A DNA stretch of 64,000 nt from Hydractinia symbiolongicarpus (taxonomy: Eukaryota > Cnidaria > Hydrozoa > Anthoathecata > Hydractiniidae): NCBI RefSeq assembly GCF_029227915.1, contig NC_079877.1:434001-498000 (forward strand), read 5' to 3'. Under the pieces are notes generated by a model that did no database searches, was not told the origin of the DNA, and saw only the letters and a list, made by a program, of their open reading frames with translations. Each line of letters starts with the position of its first letter. The stretch's first letter is position 1. Shown piece after piece: positions 8,588-20,740 of the stretch. Made by a program: the position numbers and the translations under genes.

Positions 8588-9770
8588 TTGCAGTTTTCAA
8601 AAATGTTTTCATTTTTGATGAAACGCTGAATAAAAGAAGTTTAATCGCCGGCAAACGAAAACCCGCGAATTCCCGTAAATCCCGCACTCGGCCCGTATAG
8701 TCGAAAGTATACAAAGAAAATACCCAGGGAGTAAACTCATTTCCCGAACGATTTTTTAAATTATTTTTTCACCACTAAAACGTATGAAACTTGTAGTTTT
8801 CAAAAATGTTTTCATTTTTGATGAGACGCTGAATAAAAGAAGTTTAATCGCCGGCAAACGAAAACCCGCGATTTCCCGTAAATCCCGGACTCAGCCCGTA
8901 TAGTCGAAAGTATACAAAGAAAGTACCCTGCGAGTAAACTCATTTCCAGAACGATTTTTTAAATTATCTTTTCACCACTAAAACGTACGAGACTTGTAGT
9001 TTTTAAAAATGTTTTCATTTTTGATGAGACGCTGAATAAAAGAAGTTTAATCGCCGGCAAACAAAAACCCGTGAATTCCCGTAAATCCCGGACTCGGCCC
9101 GTATAGCCAAAAGTATACAAAGAAAGTACCCAGGGAGTAAACTCATTTCCCGAACGATTTTTTAAATTATTTTTTCACCACTAAAACGCATGAGACTTGT
9201 AGTTTTCAAAAATGTTTTCATTTTTGATGAGACGCTGAATATAAGAAGTTTAATCGCCGGCAAACGAAAACCTGTGATTTCCCGTAAATCCCGTGCTTGG
9301 CTCGTATAGTCGAGTATATACAAGGAAAGTACCCTGTGAGTAAACTCATTTCCTGAACGATTTTTTAAATTATCTTTTCACCACTGAAACGCATGAGACT
9401 TGTAGTTTTCAAAAATGTTTTCATTTTTGATGAGACGCGGAATAAAAGAAGTTTAATCGCCGGCAAACGAAAACCCGCGATTTCTCGTAAATCCCGGACT
9501 CGGCCCGTATAGTCAAAAGTATACAAAGAAAGTACCCTGTGAGTAAACTCATTTCCTGAACGATTTTTTAAATTATCTTTTCACCACTAAAACGCATGAG
9601 ACTTGTAGTTTTCAAAAATGTTTTCATTTTTCATGAGACGCGGAATAAAAGAAGTTTAATCGCCAGCAAACAAAAACCCGCCATTTCCCGTAAATCCCGG
9701 ACTCAGCCCGTATAGTCAAATGTATACAAAGAAAGTACCCTGCGAGTAACCTCATTTCCAGAACGATTTT
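8588..9770. repeat. Higher-order repeat, 1218 bp (six monomers), copy 2
   Basis: Matches the preceding block with a handful of changes (for example GATGAGACGCGG to CATGAGACGCGG near 9631 and GCCGGC to GCCAGC near 9662). CACTGAAACG is at about 9383. It diverges from copy 1 at about 9770, where AAAACCCACGAG is replaced by AAAACGCATGAG. Confidence 0.82.
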
Positions 9771-12022
9771 TTAAATTATCTTTTCACCACTAAAACGCAT
9801 GAGACTTGTAGTTTTCAAAAATGTTTTCATTTTTGATGAGACGCTAAATAAAAGATGTTTAATCGCCAGCAAACGAAAACCCGCGATTTCCCGAAAATCC
9901 CGAGCTTGGCCCGTATAGTCGAATGTATACAAAGAAAGTACCCTGTGAGTAAACTCATTTCCCTAACGGTTGTTTAAATTATTTTTTCACCACTAAAACG
10001 CACGAGACTTGTAGTTTTCAAAAATGTTTTCATTTTTGATGAGACGCTGAATAAAAGAAGTTTAATCGCCAGCAAACGAAAACCCGCGATTTCCCGTAAA
10101 TCCCGTGCTTGGCCCGTATAGTCGAGTATATACAAAGAAAATACCCAGGGAGTAAACTCATTTCCCGAACGATTTTTTAAATTATTTTTTCACCACTAAA
10201 ACGTATGAGACTTGTAGTTTTCAAAAATGTTTTCATTTTTCATGAGACGCTGAATAAAAGAAGTTTAATCGCCGGCAAACGAAAACCCGCGAATTCCCGT
10301 AAATCCCGCACTCGGCCCGTATAGTCAAAAGTATACAAAGAAAATACCCAGGGAGTAAACTCATTTCCCGAACGATTTTTTAAATTATTTTTTCACCACT
10401 AAAACGTATGAGACTTGTAGTTTTCAAAAATGTTTTCATTTTTGATGAGACGCTGAATAAAAGAAGTTTAATCGCCGGCAAACGAAAACCCGCGATTTCC
10501 CGTAAATCCCGGACTCGGCCCGTATAGTCGAAAGTATACAAAGAAAGTACCCTGCGAGTAAACTCATTTCCAGAACGATTTTTTAAATTATCTTTTCACC
10601 ACTAAAACGTACGAGACTTGTAGTTTTTAAAAATGTTTTCATTTTTGATGAGACGCTGAATAAAAGAAGTTTAATCGCCGGCAAACAAAAACCCGCCATT
10701 TCCCGTAAATCCCGGACTCAGCCCGTATAGTCAAATGTATACAAAGAAAGTACCCTGCGAGTAACCTCATTTCCAGAACGATTTTTTAAATTATATTTTC
10801 ACTACTAAAACCCACGAGACTTGCAGTTTTCAAAAATGTTTTCATTTTTGATGAAACGCTGAATAAAAGAAGTTTAATCGCCGGCAAACGAAAACCCGCG
10901 AATTCCCGTAAATCCCGCACTCGGCCCGTATAGTCAAAAGTATTCAAAGAAAATACCCAGGGAGTAAACTCATTTCCCGAACGATTTTTTAAATTATTTT
11001 TTCACCACTAAAACGTATGAGACTTGTAGTTTTCAAAAATGTTTTCATTTTTGATGAGACGCTGAATAAAAGAAGTTTAATCGCCGGCAAACGAAAACCC
11101 GCGATTTCCCGTAAATCCCGGACTCAGCCCGTATAGTCGAAAGTATACAAAGAAAGTACCCAGGGAGTAAACTCATTTGCAGAACGATTTTTTAAATTAT
11201 CTTTTCACCACTAAAACGTACGAGACTTGTAGTTTTTAAAAATGTTTTCATTTTTGATGAGACGCTGAATAAAAGAAGTTTAATCGCCGGCAAACAAAAA
11301 CCCGTGAATTCCCGTAAATCCCGGACTCGGCCCGTATAGCCAAAAGTATACAAAGAAAGTACCCAGGGAGTAAACTCATTTCCCGAACGATTTTTTAAAT
11401 TATTTTTTCACCATTAAAACGTATGAGACTTGTAGTTTTCAAAAATGTTTTCATTTTTGATGAGACGCTGAATAAAAGAAGTTTAATCGCCGGCAAACAA
11501 AAACCCGCCATTTCCCGTAAATCCCGGACTCAGCCCGTATAGTCAAATGTATACAAAAAAGTACCCTGCGAGTAACCTCATTTCCAGAACGATTTTTTAA
11601 ATTATCTTTTCACTACTAAAACCCACGAGACTTGCAGTTTTCAAAAATGTTTTCATTTTTGATGAAACGCTGAATAAAAGAAGTTTAATCGCCGGCAAAC
11701 GAAAACCGCAAATTCCCGTAAATCCCGGACTCGGCCCGTATAGTCGAATGTATACAAAGAAAATACCCAGGGAGTAAACTCATTTCCAGAACGATTTTTT
11801 AAATTATCTTTTCACCACTAAAACGCATGAGACTTGTAGTTTTCAAAAATGTTTTCATTTTTGATGAGACGCTAAATAAAAGATGTTTAATCGCCGGCAA
11901 ACGAAAACCCGCGATTTCCCGTAAATCCCGAGCTTGGCCCGTATAGTCGAATGTATACAAAGAAAGTACCCTGTGAGTAAACTCATTTCCCGAACGATTT
12001 TTTAAATTATTTTTTCACCACT
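9771..12022. repeat. Mixed 203-bp monomers
   Basis: About eleven units, a patchwork of types seen at 6.2-7.4 kb and 8.4-9.8 kb. The AAAACCCACGAG unit appears at 10807 and 11618. One unit is a base short in the A-run TACAAAAAAG near 11556. No longer-range period was clear and nothing foreign was found. Confidence 0.85.
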
Positions 12023-13648
12023 AAAACGCACGAGACTTGTAGTTTTCAAAAATGTTTTCATTTTTGATGAGACGCTGAATAAAAGAAGTTTAATCGCCGG
12101 CAAACGAAAAGCCGCGATTTCCCGTAAATCCCGTGCTTGGCCCGTATAGTCGAGTATATACAAAGAAAGTACCCTGTGAGTAAACTCATTTCCAGAAAGA
12201 TTTTTTAAATTATCTTTTCACCACTAAAACGCATGAGACTTGTAGTTTTCAAAAATGTTTTCATTTTTGATGAGACGCGGAATAAAAGAAGTTTAATCGC
12301 CGGCAAACGAAAACCCGCGATTTCCCGTAAATCCCGGACTCGGCCCGTATAGTCGAAAGTATACAAAGAAAGTACCCTGCGAGTAAACTCTTTTCCAGAA
12401 CGATTTTTTAAATTATCTTTTCACCACTAAAACGCATGAGACATGTAGTTTTCAAAAATGTTTTCATTTTTGATGAGACGCTGAATAAAAGAAGTTTAAT
12501 CGCCGGCAAACGAAAAACCCGCGAATTCCCGTAAATCCCGGACTCGCCCCGTATAGTCAAAAGTATACAAAGAAAGTACCCTGTGAGAAAACTCATTTCC
12601 AGAACGATTTTTTAAATTATTTTTTCACCACTAAAACACATGAGACTTGTAGTTTTCAAAAATGTTTTCATTTTTCATAAGACGCTGAATAAAAGAAGTT
12701 TAATCGCCGGCAAACGAAAACCTGCGATTTCCTGTAAATCGCGTGCTTGGCCCGTATAGTCGAGTATATACAAAGAAAGTACCCTGTGAGTAAACTCATT
12801 TCCATAACGATTTTTTAAATTATCTTTTCACCACTAAAACCCATGAGACTTGTAGTTTTCAAAAATCTTTTCATTTTTGATGAGACGCGGAATAAAAGAA
12901 GTTTAATTGCCGGCAAACGAAAACCCGCGATTTCCCGTAAATCCCGGACTCGGCCCGTATAGTCAAAAGTATACAAAGAAAATACCCAGGGAGTAAACTC
13001 ATTTCCCGAACGATTTTTTAAATTATTTTTTCACCACTAAAACGTATGAGACTTGTATTTTTTAAAAATGTTTTCATTTTTGATGAGACGCTGAAAAAAA
13101 AGAAGTTTAATCGCCGGCAAACGAAAACCCGCGAATTCCCCTTAATCCCGGACTCGGCCCGTATAGTCAAAAGTATACAAAGAAAATACCCAGGGAGTAA
13201 ACTCATTTCCCGAACGATTTTTTAAATTATTTTTTCACCACTAAAACGTATGAGACTTGTAGTTTTTAAAAATGTTTTCATTTTTGATGAGACGCTGAAT
13301 AAAAGAAGTTTAATCGCCGGCAAACGAAAACCCGCGATTTCCAGTAAATCCCGGACTCGGCCCGTATAGTCGAAAGTATACAAAGAAAGTACCCTGCGAG
13401 TAAACTCATTTCCCGAACGATTTTTTAAATTATTTTTTCACCACTAAAACGTATGAGACTTGTAGTTTTTAAAAATGTTTTCATTTTTGATGAGACGCTG
13501 AATAAAAGAAGTTTAATCGCCGGCAAACGAAAACCCGCGATTTCCAGTAAATCCCGGACTCGGCCCGTATAGTCGAAAGTATACAAAGAAAGTACCCTGC
13601 GAGTAAACTCATTTCCCGAACGATTTTTTAAATTATCTTTTCACCACT
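12023..13648. repeat. Higher-order repeat, 1626 bp (eight monomers), copy 1
   Basis: Eight units plus two single-base A insertions (CGAAAAACCC near 12513 and CTGAAAAAAAAG near 13091), giving 8 x 203 + 2. Other markers are GAAAAGCCGCG, GAGACATGTAG, TCGCCCCGTATAG, CATTTTTCATAAGACG and AATCGCGTGC. Its last two monomers (about 13220 and 13423) are an apparently identical single-monomer tandem duplication. Confidence 0.88.
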
Positions 13649-15060
13649 AAAACGCACGAGACTTGTAGTTTTCACAAATGTTTTCATTTTTGATGAGACG
13701 CTGAATAAAAGAAGTTTAATCGCCGGCAAACGAAAAGCCGCGATTTCCCGTAAATCCCGTGCTTGGCCCGTATAGTCGAGTATATACAAAGAAAGTACCC
13801 TGTGAGTAAACTCATTTCCAGAACGATTTTTTAAATTATCTTTTCACCACTAAAACGCATGAGACTTGTAGTTTTCAAAAATGTTTTCATTTTTGATGAG
13901 ACGCGGAATAAAAGAAGTTTAATCGCCGGCAAACGAAAACCCGCGATTTCCCGTAAATCCCGGACTCGGCCCGTATAGTCGAAAGTATACAAAGAAAGTA
14001 CCCTGCGAGTAAACTCTTTTCCAGAACGATTTTTTAAATTATCTTTTCACCACTAAAACGCATGAGACATGTAGTTTTCAAAAATGTTTTCATTTTTGAT
14101 GAGACGCTGAATAAAAGAAGTTTAATCGCCGGCAAACGAAAAACCCGCGAATTCCCGTAAATCCCGGACTCGCCCCGTATAGTCAAAAGTATACAAAGAA
14201 AGTACCCTGTGAGAAAACTCATTTCCAGAACGATTTTTTAAATTATTTTTTCACCACTAAAACACATGAGACTTGTAGTTTTCAAAAATGTTTTCATTTT
14301 TCATAAGACGCTGAATAAAAGAAGTTTAATCGCCGGCAAACGAAAACCTGCGATTTCCTGTAAATCGCGTGCTTGGCCCGTATAGTCGAGTATATACAAA
14401 GAAAGTACCCTGTGAGTAAACTCATTTCCATAACGATTTTTTAAATTATCTTTTCACCACTAAAACCCATGAGACTTGTAGTTTTCAAAAATCTTTTCAT
14501 TTTTGATGAGACGCGGAATAAAAGAAGTTTAATTGCCGGCAAACGAAAACCCGCGATTTCCCGTAAATCCCGGACTCGGCCCGTATAGTCAAAAGTATAC
14601 AAAGAAAATACCCAGGGAGTAAACTCATTTCCCGAACGATTTTTTAAATTATTTTTTCACCACTAAAACGTATGAGACTTGTATTTTTCAAAAATGTTTT
14701 CATTTTTGATGAGACGCTGAAAAAAAAGAAGTTTAATCGCCGGCAAACGAAAACCCGCGAATTCCCCTTAATCCCGGACTCGGCCCGTATAGTCAAAAGT
14801 ATACAAAGAAAATACCCAGGGAGTAAACTCATTTCCCGAACGATTTTTTAAATTATTTTTTCACCACTAAAACGTATGAGACTTGTAGTTTTTAAAAATG
14901 TTTTCATTTTTGATGAGACGCTGAATAAAAGAAGTTTAATCGCCGGCAAACGAAAACCCGCGATTTCCAGTAAATCCCGGACTCGGCCCGTATAGTCGAA
15001 AGTATACAAAGAAAGTACCCTGCGAGTAAACTCATTTCCAGAACGATTTTTTAAATTATC
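13649..15060. repeat. Higher-order repeat, 1626 bp (eight monomers), copy 2 (one monomer short)
   Basis: All markers of copy 1 recur 1626 bp later, including both single-base insertions, so these predate the duplication. Copy 2 has only one version of the monomer that is doubled at the end of copy 1. The following unit shares TTTTCACAAATG with 13670, at a spacing of 1423 bp (7 x 203 + 2). Confidence 0.88.
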
Positions 15061-17514
15061 TTTTCACCACTAAAGCGCACGAGACTTGTAGTTTTCACAA
15101 ATGTTTTCATTTTTGATGAGACGCTGAATAAAAGAAGTTGAATCGCCGGCAAACGAAAACCCGCGAATTCCCGTAAATCCCGGACTCGGCCCGTATAGCC
15201 AAAAGTATACAAAGTAAGTACCCAGGGAGTAAACTCATTTCCCGAAGGATTTTTTAAATTATTTTTTCATCACTAAAACGCATGAGACTTGCAGTTTTCA
15301 AAAATGTTTTCATTTTTGATGAGACGCTGAATATAAAAAGTTTAATCGCCGGCAAACGAAAACCCGCGATTTTCCGTAAATCCCGGACTCGGCCCGTATA
15401 GTCGAAAGTATACACAGTAAGTACCCTGCGAGTAAACTCATTTCCCGAACGATTTTTTAAATTATTTTTTCACCACTAAAACGTATGAGACTTGTAGTAT
15501 TCAAAAATGTTTTTATTTTTGATGAGACGCTGAATAAAAGAAGTTTAATCGCCGGCAAACGAAAACCTGCGAATTCCCGTAAATCCCGGGCTCGGCCCAT
15601 ACAGCCAAAAGTATACAAAGAAAGTACCCATGGAGTAAACTCATTTCCCGAACGATTTTTTAAATTATCTTTTCACCACTAAAACGCACGAGACTTGTAG
15701 TTTTCAAAAATGTTTTCATTTTTGATGAGACGCTGAATAAAAGAAGTTTAATCGCCGGCAAACGAAAACCCGCGATTTTCCGTAAATCCCGGACTCGGCC
15801 CGTATAGTCGAAAGTATACACAGTAAGTACCCTGCGAGTAAACTCATTTCCCGAACGATTTTTTAAATTATTTTTTCACCACTAAAACGTATGAGACTTG
15901 TAGTATTCAAAAATGTTTTTATTTTTGATGAGACGCTGAATAAAAGAAGTTTAATCGCCGGCAAACGAAAACCCGCGAATTCCCGTAAATCCCGGGCTCG
16001 GCCCATATAGCCAAAAGTATACAAAGAAAGTACCCATGGAGTAAACTCATTTCCCGAACGATTTTTTAAATTATCTTTTCACCACTAAAACGCACGAGAC
16101 TTGTAGTTTTCAAAAATGTTTTCATTTTTGATGAGACGCTGAATAAAAGAAGTTTAATCGCCGGCAAACAAAAACCCGCGAATTCCCGTAAATTTCGGAC
16201 TCGGCCCGTATAGTCGAAAGTATACACAGTAAGTACCCTGCGAGTAAACTCATTTCCAGAACGATTTTTTAAATTATCTTTTCACCACTAAAACGCATGA
16301 GACTTGTAGTTTTCAAAAATGTTTTCATTTTTGATGAGACGCGGAATAAAAGAAGTTTAATCGCCGGCAAACGAAAACCCGCGAATTCCCGTAAATCCTG
16401 GGCTCGGCCCATATAGCCAAAAGTATACAAAGAAAGTACCCATGGAGTAAACTCATTTCCCGAACGATTTTTTAAATTATTTTTTCACCACTAAAACGCA
16501 TGAGACTTGTAGTTTTCAAAAATATTTTCATTTTTGATGAGACGCTGAATAAAAAAAGTTTAATCGCCGGCAAACGAAAACCCGCGATTTCCCGTAAATC
16601 CCGTACTCGGCCCGTATAGTCGAAAGTATACAAAGAAAGTACCCTGCGAGTAAACTCATTTCCAGAACGATTTTTTAAATTATTTTTTCACCACTAAAAC
16701 GCATGAGACTTGTAGTTTTCAAAAATGTTTTTATTTTTGATGAGACGCTGAATAAAAGAAGTTTAATTGCCGGCAGACGAAAACCCGCGAATTCCCGTAA
16801 ATCCCGGACTTGGCCCGTATAGTCAAAAGTATACAAAGAAAATACCCACGGAGTAAACTCATTTCCCTAACGATTTTTTAAATTATTTTTTACCCACTAA
16901 AACGTATGAGACTTGTAGTTTTCAAAAATGTTTTCATTTTTGATGAGACGCTGAATATAAAAATTTTAATCGCCGGCAAACGAAAACACGCGATTTTCCG
17001 TAAATTTCGGACTCGGCCCGTATAGTCGAAAGTATACACAGTAAGTACCCTGCGAGTAAACTCATTTCCAGAACGATTTTTTAAATTATCTTTTCACCAC
17101 TAAAACGCATGAGACTTGTAGTTTTCCAAAATGTTTTTATTTTTGATGAGACGCTGAATAAAAGAAGTTTAATCGCCGGCAGACGAAAACCCGCGAATTC
17201 CCGTAAATCCCGGACTTGGCCCGTATAGTCAAAAGTATACAAAGAAAATACCCACGGAGTAAACTCATTTCCCGAACGATTTTTTAAATTATTTTTTCCC
17301 CACTAAAACGTATGAGACTTGTAGTTTTTAAAAATGTTTTCATTTTTGATGAGACGCTGAATAAAAGTAGTTTAATCGCCGGCAAACGAAAACCCGCGAT
17401 TTCCCGTAAATCCCGGACTCGGCCCGTATAGTCGAAAGTATACAAAGAAAGTACCCTGCGAGTAAACTCATTTCCCGAACGATTTTTTAAATTATTTTTT
17501 CACCACTAAAACGC
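15061..17514. repeat. Mixed monomers including a two-monomer (406 bp) duplication
   Basis: The pair marked by TAGTATTCAAAAATG, at about 15496 and 15902, is spaced by 406 bp; its partner units carry ACACAGTAAG and ACCCATGGAG. Downstream units carry GCAGACGAAAACC, CCACGGAG and AATTTCGG in various combinations. Nothing other than satellite was found. Confidence 0.85.
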
Positions 17515-20500
17515 ATGAGACTTGTAGTTTTCAAAAAAGTTTTTATTTTTGATGAGACGCTGAATAAAAGAAGTTTAATCGCTGGCAAACGAAAACCGCG
17601 AATTCCCGTAAATCCCGGACTCGGCCCGTATAGCCAAAAGTATACAAAGAAAGTATCCAGGGAGTAAACTCATTTCCCGAGTGATTTTTTAAATTATTAT
17701 TTCACCACTAAAACGCATGAGACTTGTAGTTTTCAAAAATGTTTTCATTTTTGATGAGACGCTGAATAAAAGAAGTTAAATCGCCGGCAAACGAAAACCC
17801 GCGATTTCCCGTAAATCCCGGGCTTGGCCCGTATAGTCGAATATATACACAGAAAGTACCCTGTGAGTAAACTCAATTCCAGAACGATTTTTTAAATTAT
17901 CTTTTCACCACTAAAACGCACGAGACTTGTAGTTTTCAAAAATGTTTTCATTTTTGATGAGACCCTGAATAAAAGAAGTTTAATCGCTGGCAAACAAAAA
18001 CCCGCGAATTCCCGTAAATCCCGGGCTTGGCCCGTATAGCCAAAAGTATACAAAGAAAGTATCCAGGGAGTAAACTCATTTCCCAAGCGATTTTTTAAAT
18101 TATCTTTTCACCACTAAAACGCATGAGACTTGTAGTTTACAAAAATGTTTTCATTTTTGATGAGACGCTAAATAAAAGAAGTTTTATCGCCGGCAAACGA
18201 AAACCCGCGATTTCCCGTAAATCCCGGGCTTGGCCCGTATAGTCGAATATATACAAAGAAAGTACCCAGGGAGTAAACTCATTTCCCGAACGATTTTTTA
18301 AATTATTTTTTCACCACTAAAACGCATGAGACTTGTAGTTTTCAAAAATGTTTTCATTTTTGATGAGACGCTGAATAAAAGATGTTTAATCGCCGGCAAA
18401 CGAAAACCCGCGATTTCCCGTAAATCCCGGGCTTGGCCCGTATAGTCGAATGTATACAAAGAAAGTACCCTGTGAGTAAACTCATTTCCCGCACGATTTT
18501 TAAATTATTTTTTCACCACTAAAACGTATGACACTTGTAGTTTTTAAAAATGTTTTCATTTTTGATGAGACGCTGAATAAAAGAAGTTTAATTGCCGGCA
18601 AACAAAAACCCGCGATTTCCAGTAAATCCCGGACTCGGCCCGTATAGTCGAAAGTATACAAAGAAAGTACCCTGCGAGTAAACTCATTTCCAGAACGATT
18701 TTTTAAATTATCTTTTCACCACTAAAACGCATGAGACTTGTAGTTTTCAAAAAAGTTTTTATTTTTGATGAGACGCTGAATAAAAGAAGTTTAATCGCTG
18801 GCAAACGAAAACCGCGAATTCCCGTAAATCCCGGACTCGGCCCGTATAGCCAAAAGTATATAAAGAAAGTATCCAGGGAGTAAACTCATTTCCCGAGTGA
18901 TTTTTTAAATTATTATTTCACCACTAAAACGCATGAGACTTGTAGTTTTCAAAAATGTTTTCATTTTTGATGAGACGCTGAATAAAAGAAGTTTAATCGC
19001 TGGCAAACGAAAACCCGCGAATTCCCGTAAATCCCGGGCTTGGCCCGTATAGCCAAAAGTATACAAAGAAAGTATCCAGGGAGTAAACTCATTTCCCGAG
19101 CGATTTTTTAAATTATCTTTTCACCACTAAAACGCATGAGACTTGTAGTTTACAAAAATGTTTTCATTTTTGATGAGACGCTGAATAAAAGAAGTTTAAT
19201 CGCCGGCAAACGAAAACCCGCGATTTCCCGTAAATCCCGGGCTTGGCCCGTATAGTCGAATATATACAAAGAAAGTACCCAGGGAGTAAACTCATTTCCC
19301 GAACGATTTTTAAATTATTTTTTCACCACTAAAACGCATGAGACTTGTAGTTTTCAAAAATGTTTTCATTTTTGATGAGACGCTGAATAAAAGATGTTTA
19401 ATCGCCGGCAAACGAAAACCCGCGATTTCCCGTAAATCCCGAGCTTGGCCCGTATAGTCGAATGTACACAAAGAAAGTACCCTGTGAGTAAACTCATTTC
19501 CCGCACGATTTTTTAAATTATCTTTTCACCACTAAAACGCATGAGACTTGTGGTTTTCAAAAATGTTTTCATTTTTGATGAGACGCTGAATAAAAGATGT
19601 TTAATCGCCGGCAAACGAAAACCCGCGAATTCCCGTAAATCCCGGGTTTGGCCCGTATAGTCGAATGTATACAAAGAAAGTACCCTGTGAGTAAACTCAT
19701 TTCCCGCACGATTTTTAAATTATTTTTTCACCACTAAAACGTATGACACTTGTAGTTTTTAAAAATGTTTTCATTTTTGATGAGACGCTGAATAAAAGAA
19801 GTTTAATTGCCGGCAAACAAAAACCCGCGATTTCCAGTAAATCCCGGACTCGGCCCGTATAGTCGAAAGTATACAAAGAAAGTACCCTGCAAGTAAACTC
19901 ATTTCCAGAACGATTTTTTAAATTATCTTTTCACCACTAAAACGCATGAGACTTGTAGTTTTCAAAAAAGTTTTTATTTTTGATGAGACGCTGAATAAAA
20001 GAAGTTTAATCGCTGGCAAACGAAAACCGCGTATTCCCGTAAATCCCGGACTCGGCCCGTATAGCCAAAAGTATACAAAGAAAGTATCCAGGGAGTAAAC
20101 TCATTTCCCGAGTGATTTTTTAAATTATTATTTCACCACTAAAACGCATGAGACTTGTAGTTTTCAAAAATGTTTTCATTTTTGATGAGACGCTGAATAA
20201 AAGAAGTTTAATCGCTGGCAAACGAAAACCCGCGAATTCCCGTAAATCCCGGGGTTGGCCCGTATAGCCAAAAGTATACAAAGAAAGTATCCAGGGAGTA
20301 AACTCATTTCCCGAGCGATTTTTTAAATTATCTTTTCACCACTAAAACGCATGAGACTTGTAGTTTACAAAAATGTTTTCATTTTTGATGAGACGCTGAA
20401 TAAAAGAAGTTTAATCGCCGGCAAACGAAAACCCGCGATTTCCCGTAAATCCCGGGCTTGGCCCGTATAGTCGAATATATACAAAGAAAGTACCCAGGGA

Positions 20501-20740
20501 GTAAACTCATTTCCCGAACGATTTTTAAATTATTTTTTCACCACTAAAACGCATGAGACTTGTAGTTTTCAAAAATGTTTTCATTTTTGATGAGACGCTG
20601 AATAAAAGATGTTTAATCGCCGGCAAACGAAAACCCGCGATTTCCCGTAAATCCCGAGCTTGGCCCGTATAGTCGAATGTACACAAAGAAAGTACCCTGT
20701 GAGTAAACTCATTTCCCGCACGATTTTTAAATTATTTTTT
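17515..20740. repeat. Higher-order repeat of six monomers, about 1216 bp, nearly three copies
   Basis: The marker TTCAAAAAAGTTTTTA occurs at about 17530, 18746 and 19961, spaced 1216 and 1215 bp (6 x 203 minus 2 or 3, from single-base losses in GATTTTTAAATT and AAAACCGCG). Each copy carries a TTTACAAAAATG unit, one or two AGATGTTTAATC units and an ending in GTATGACACTTG (copies 1 and 2). The third copy is incomplete. Copy 1 differs in the order of one or two monomers, so later exchange has occurred. Confidence 0.82.
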
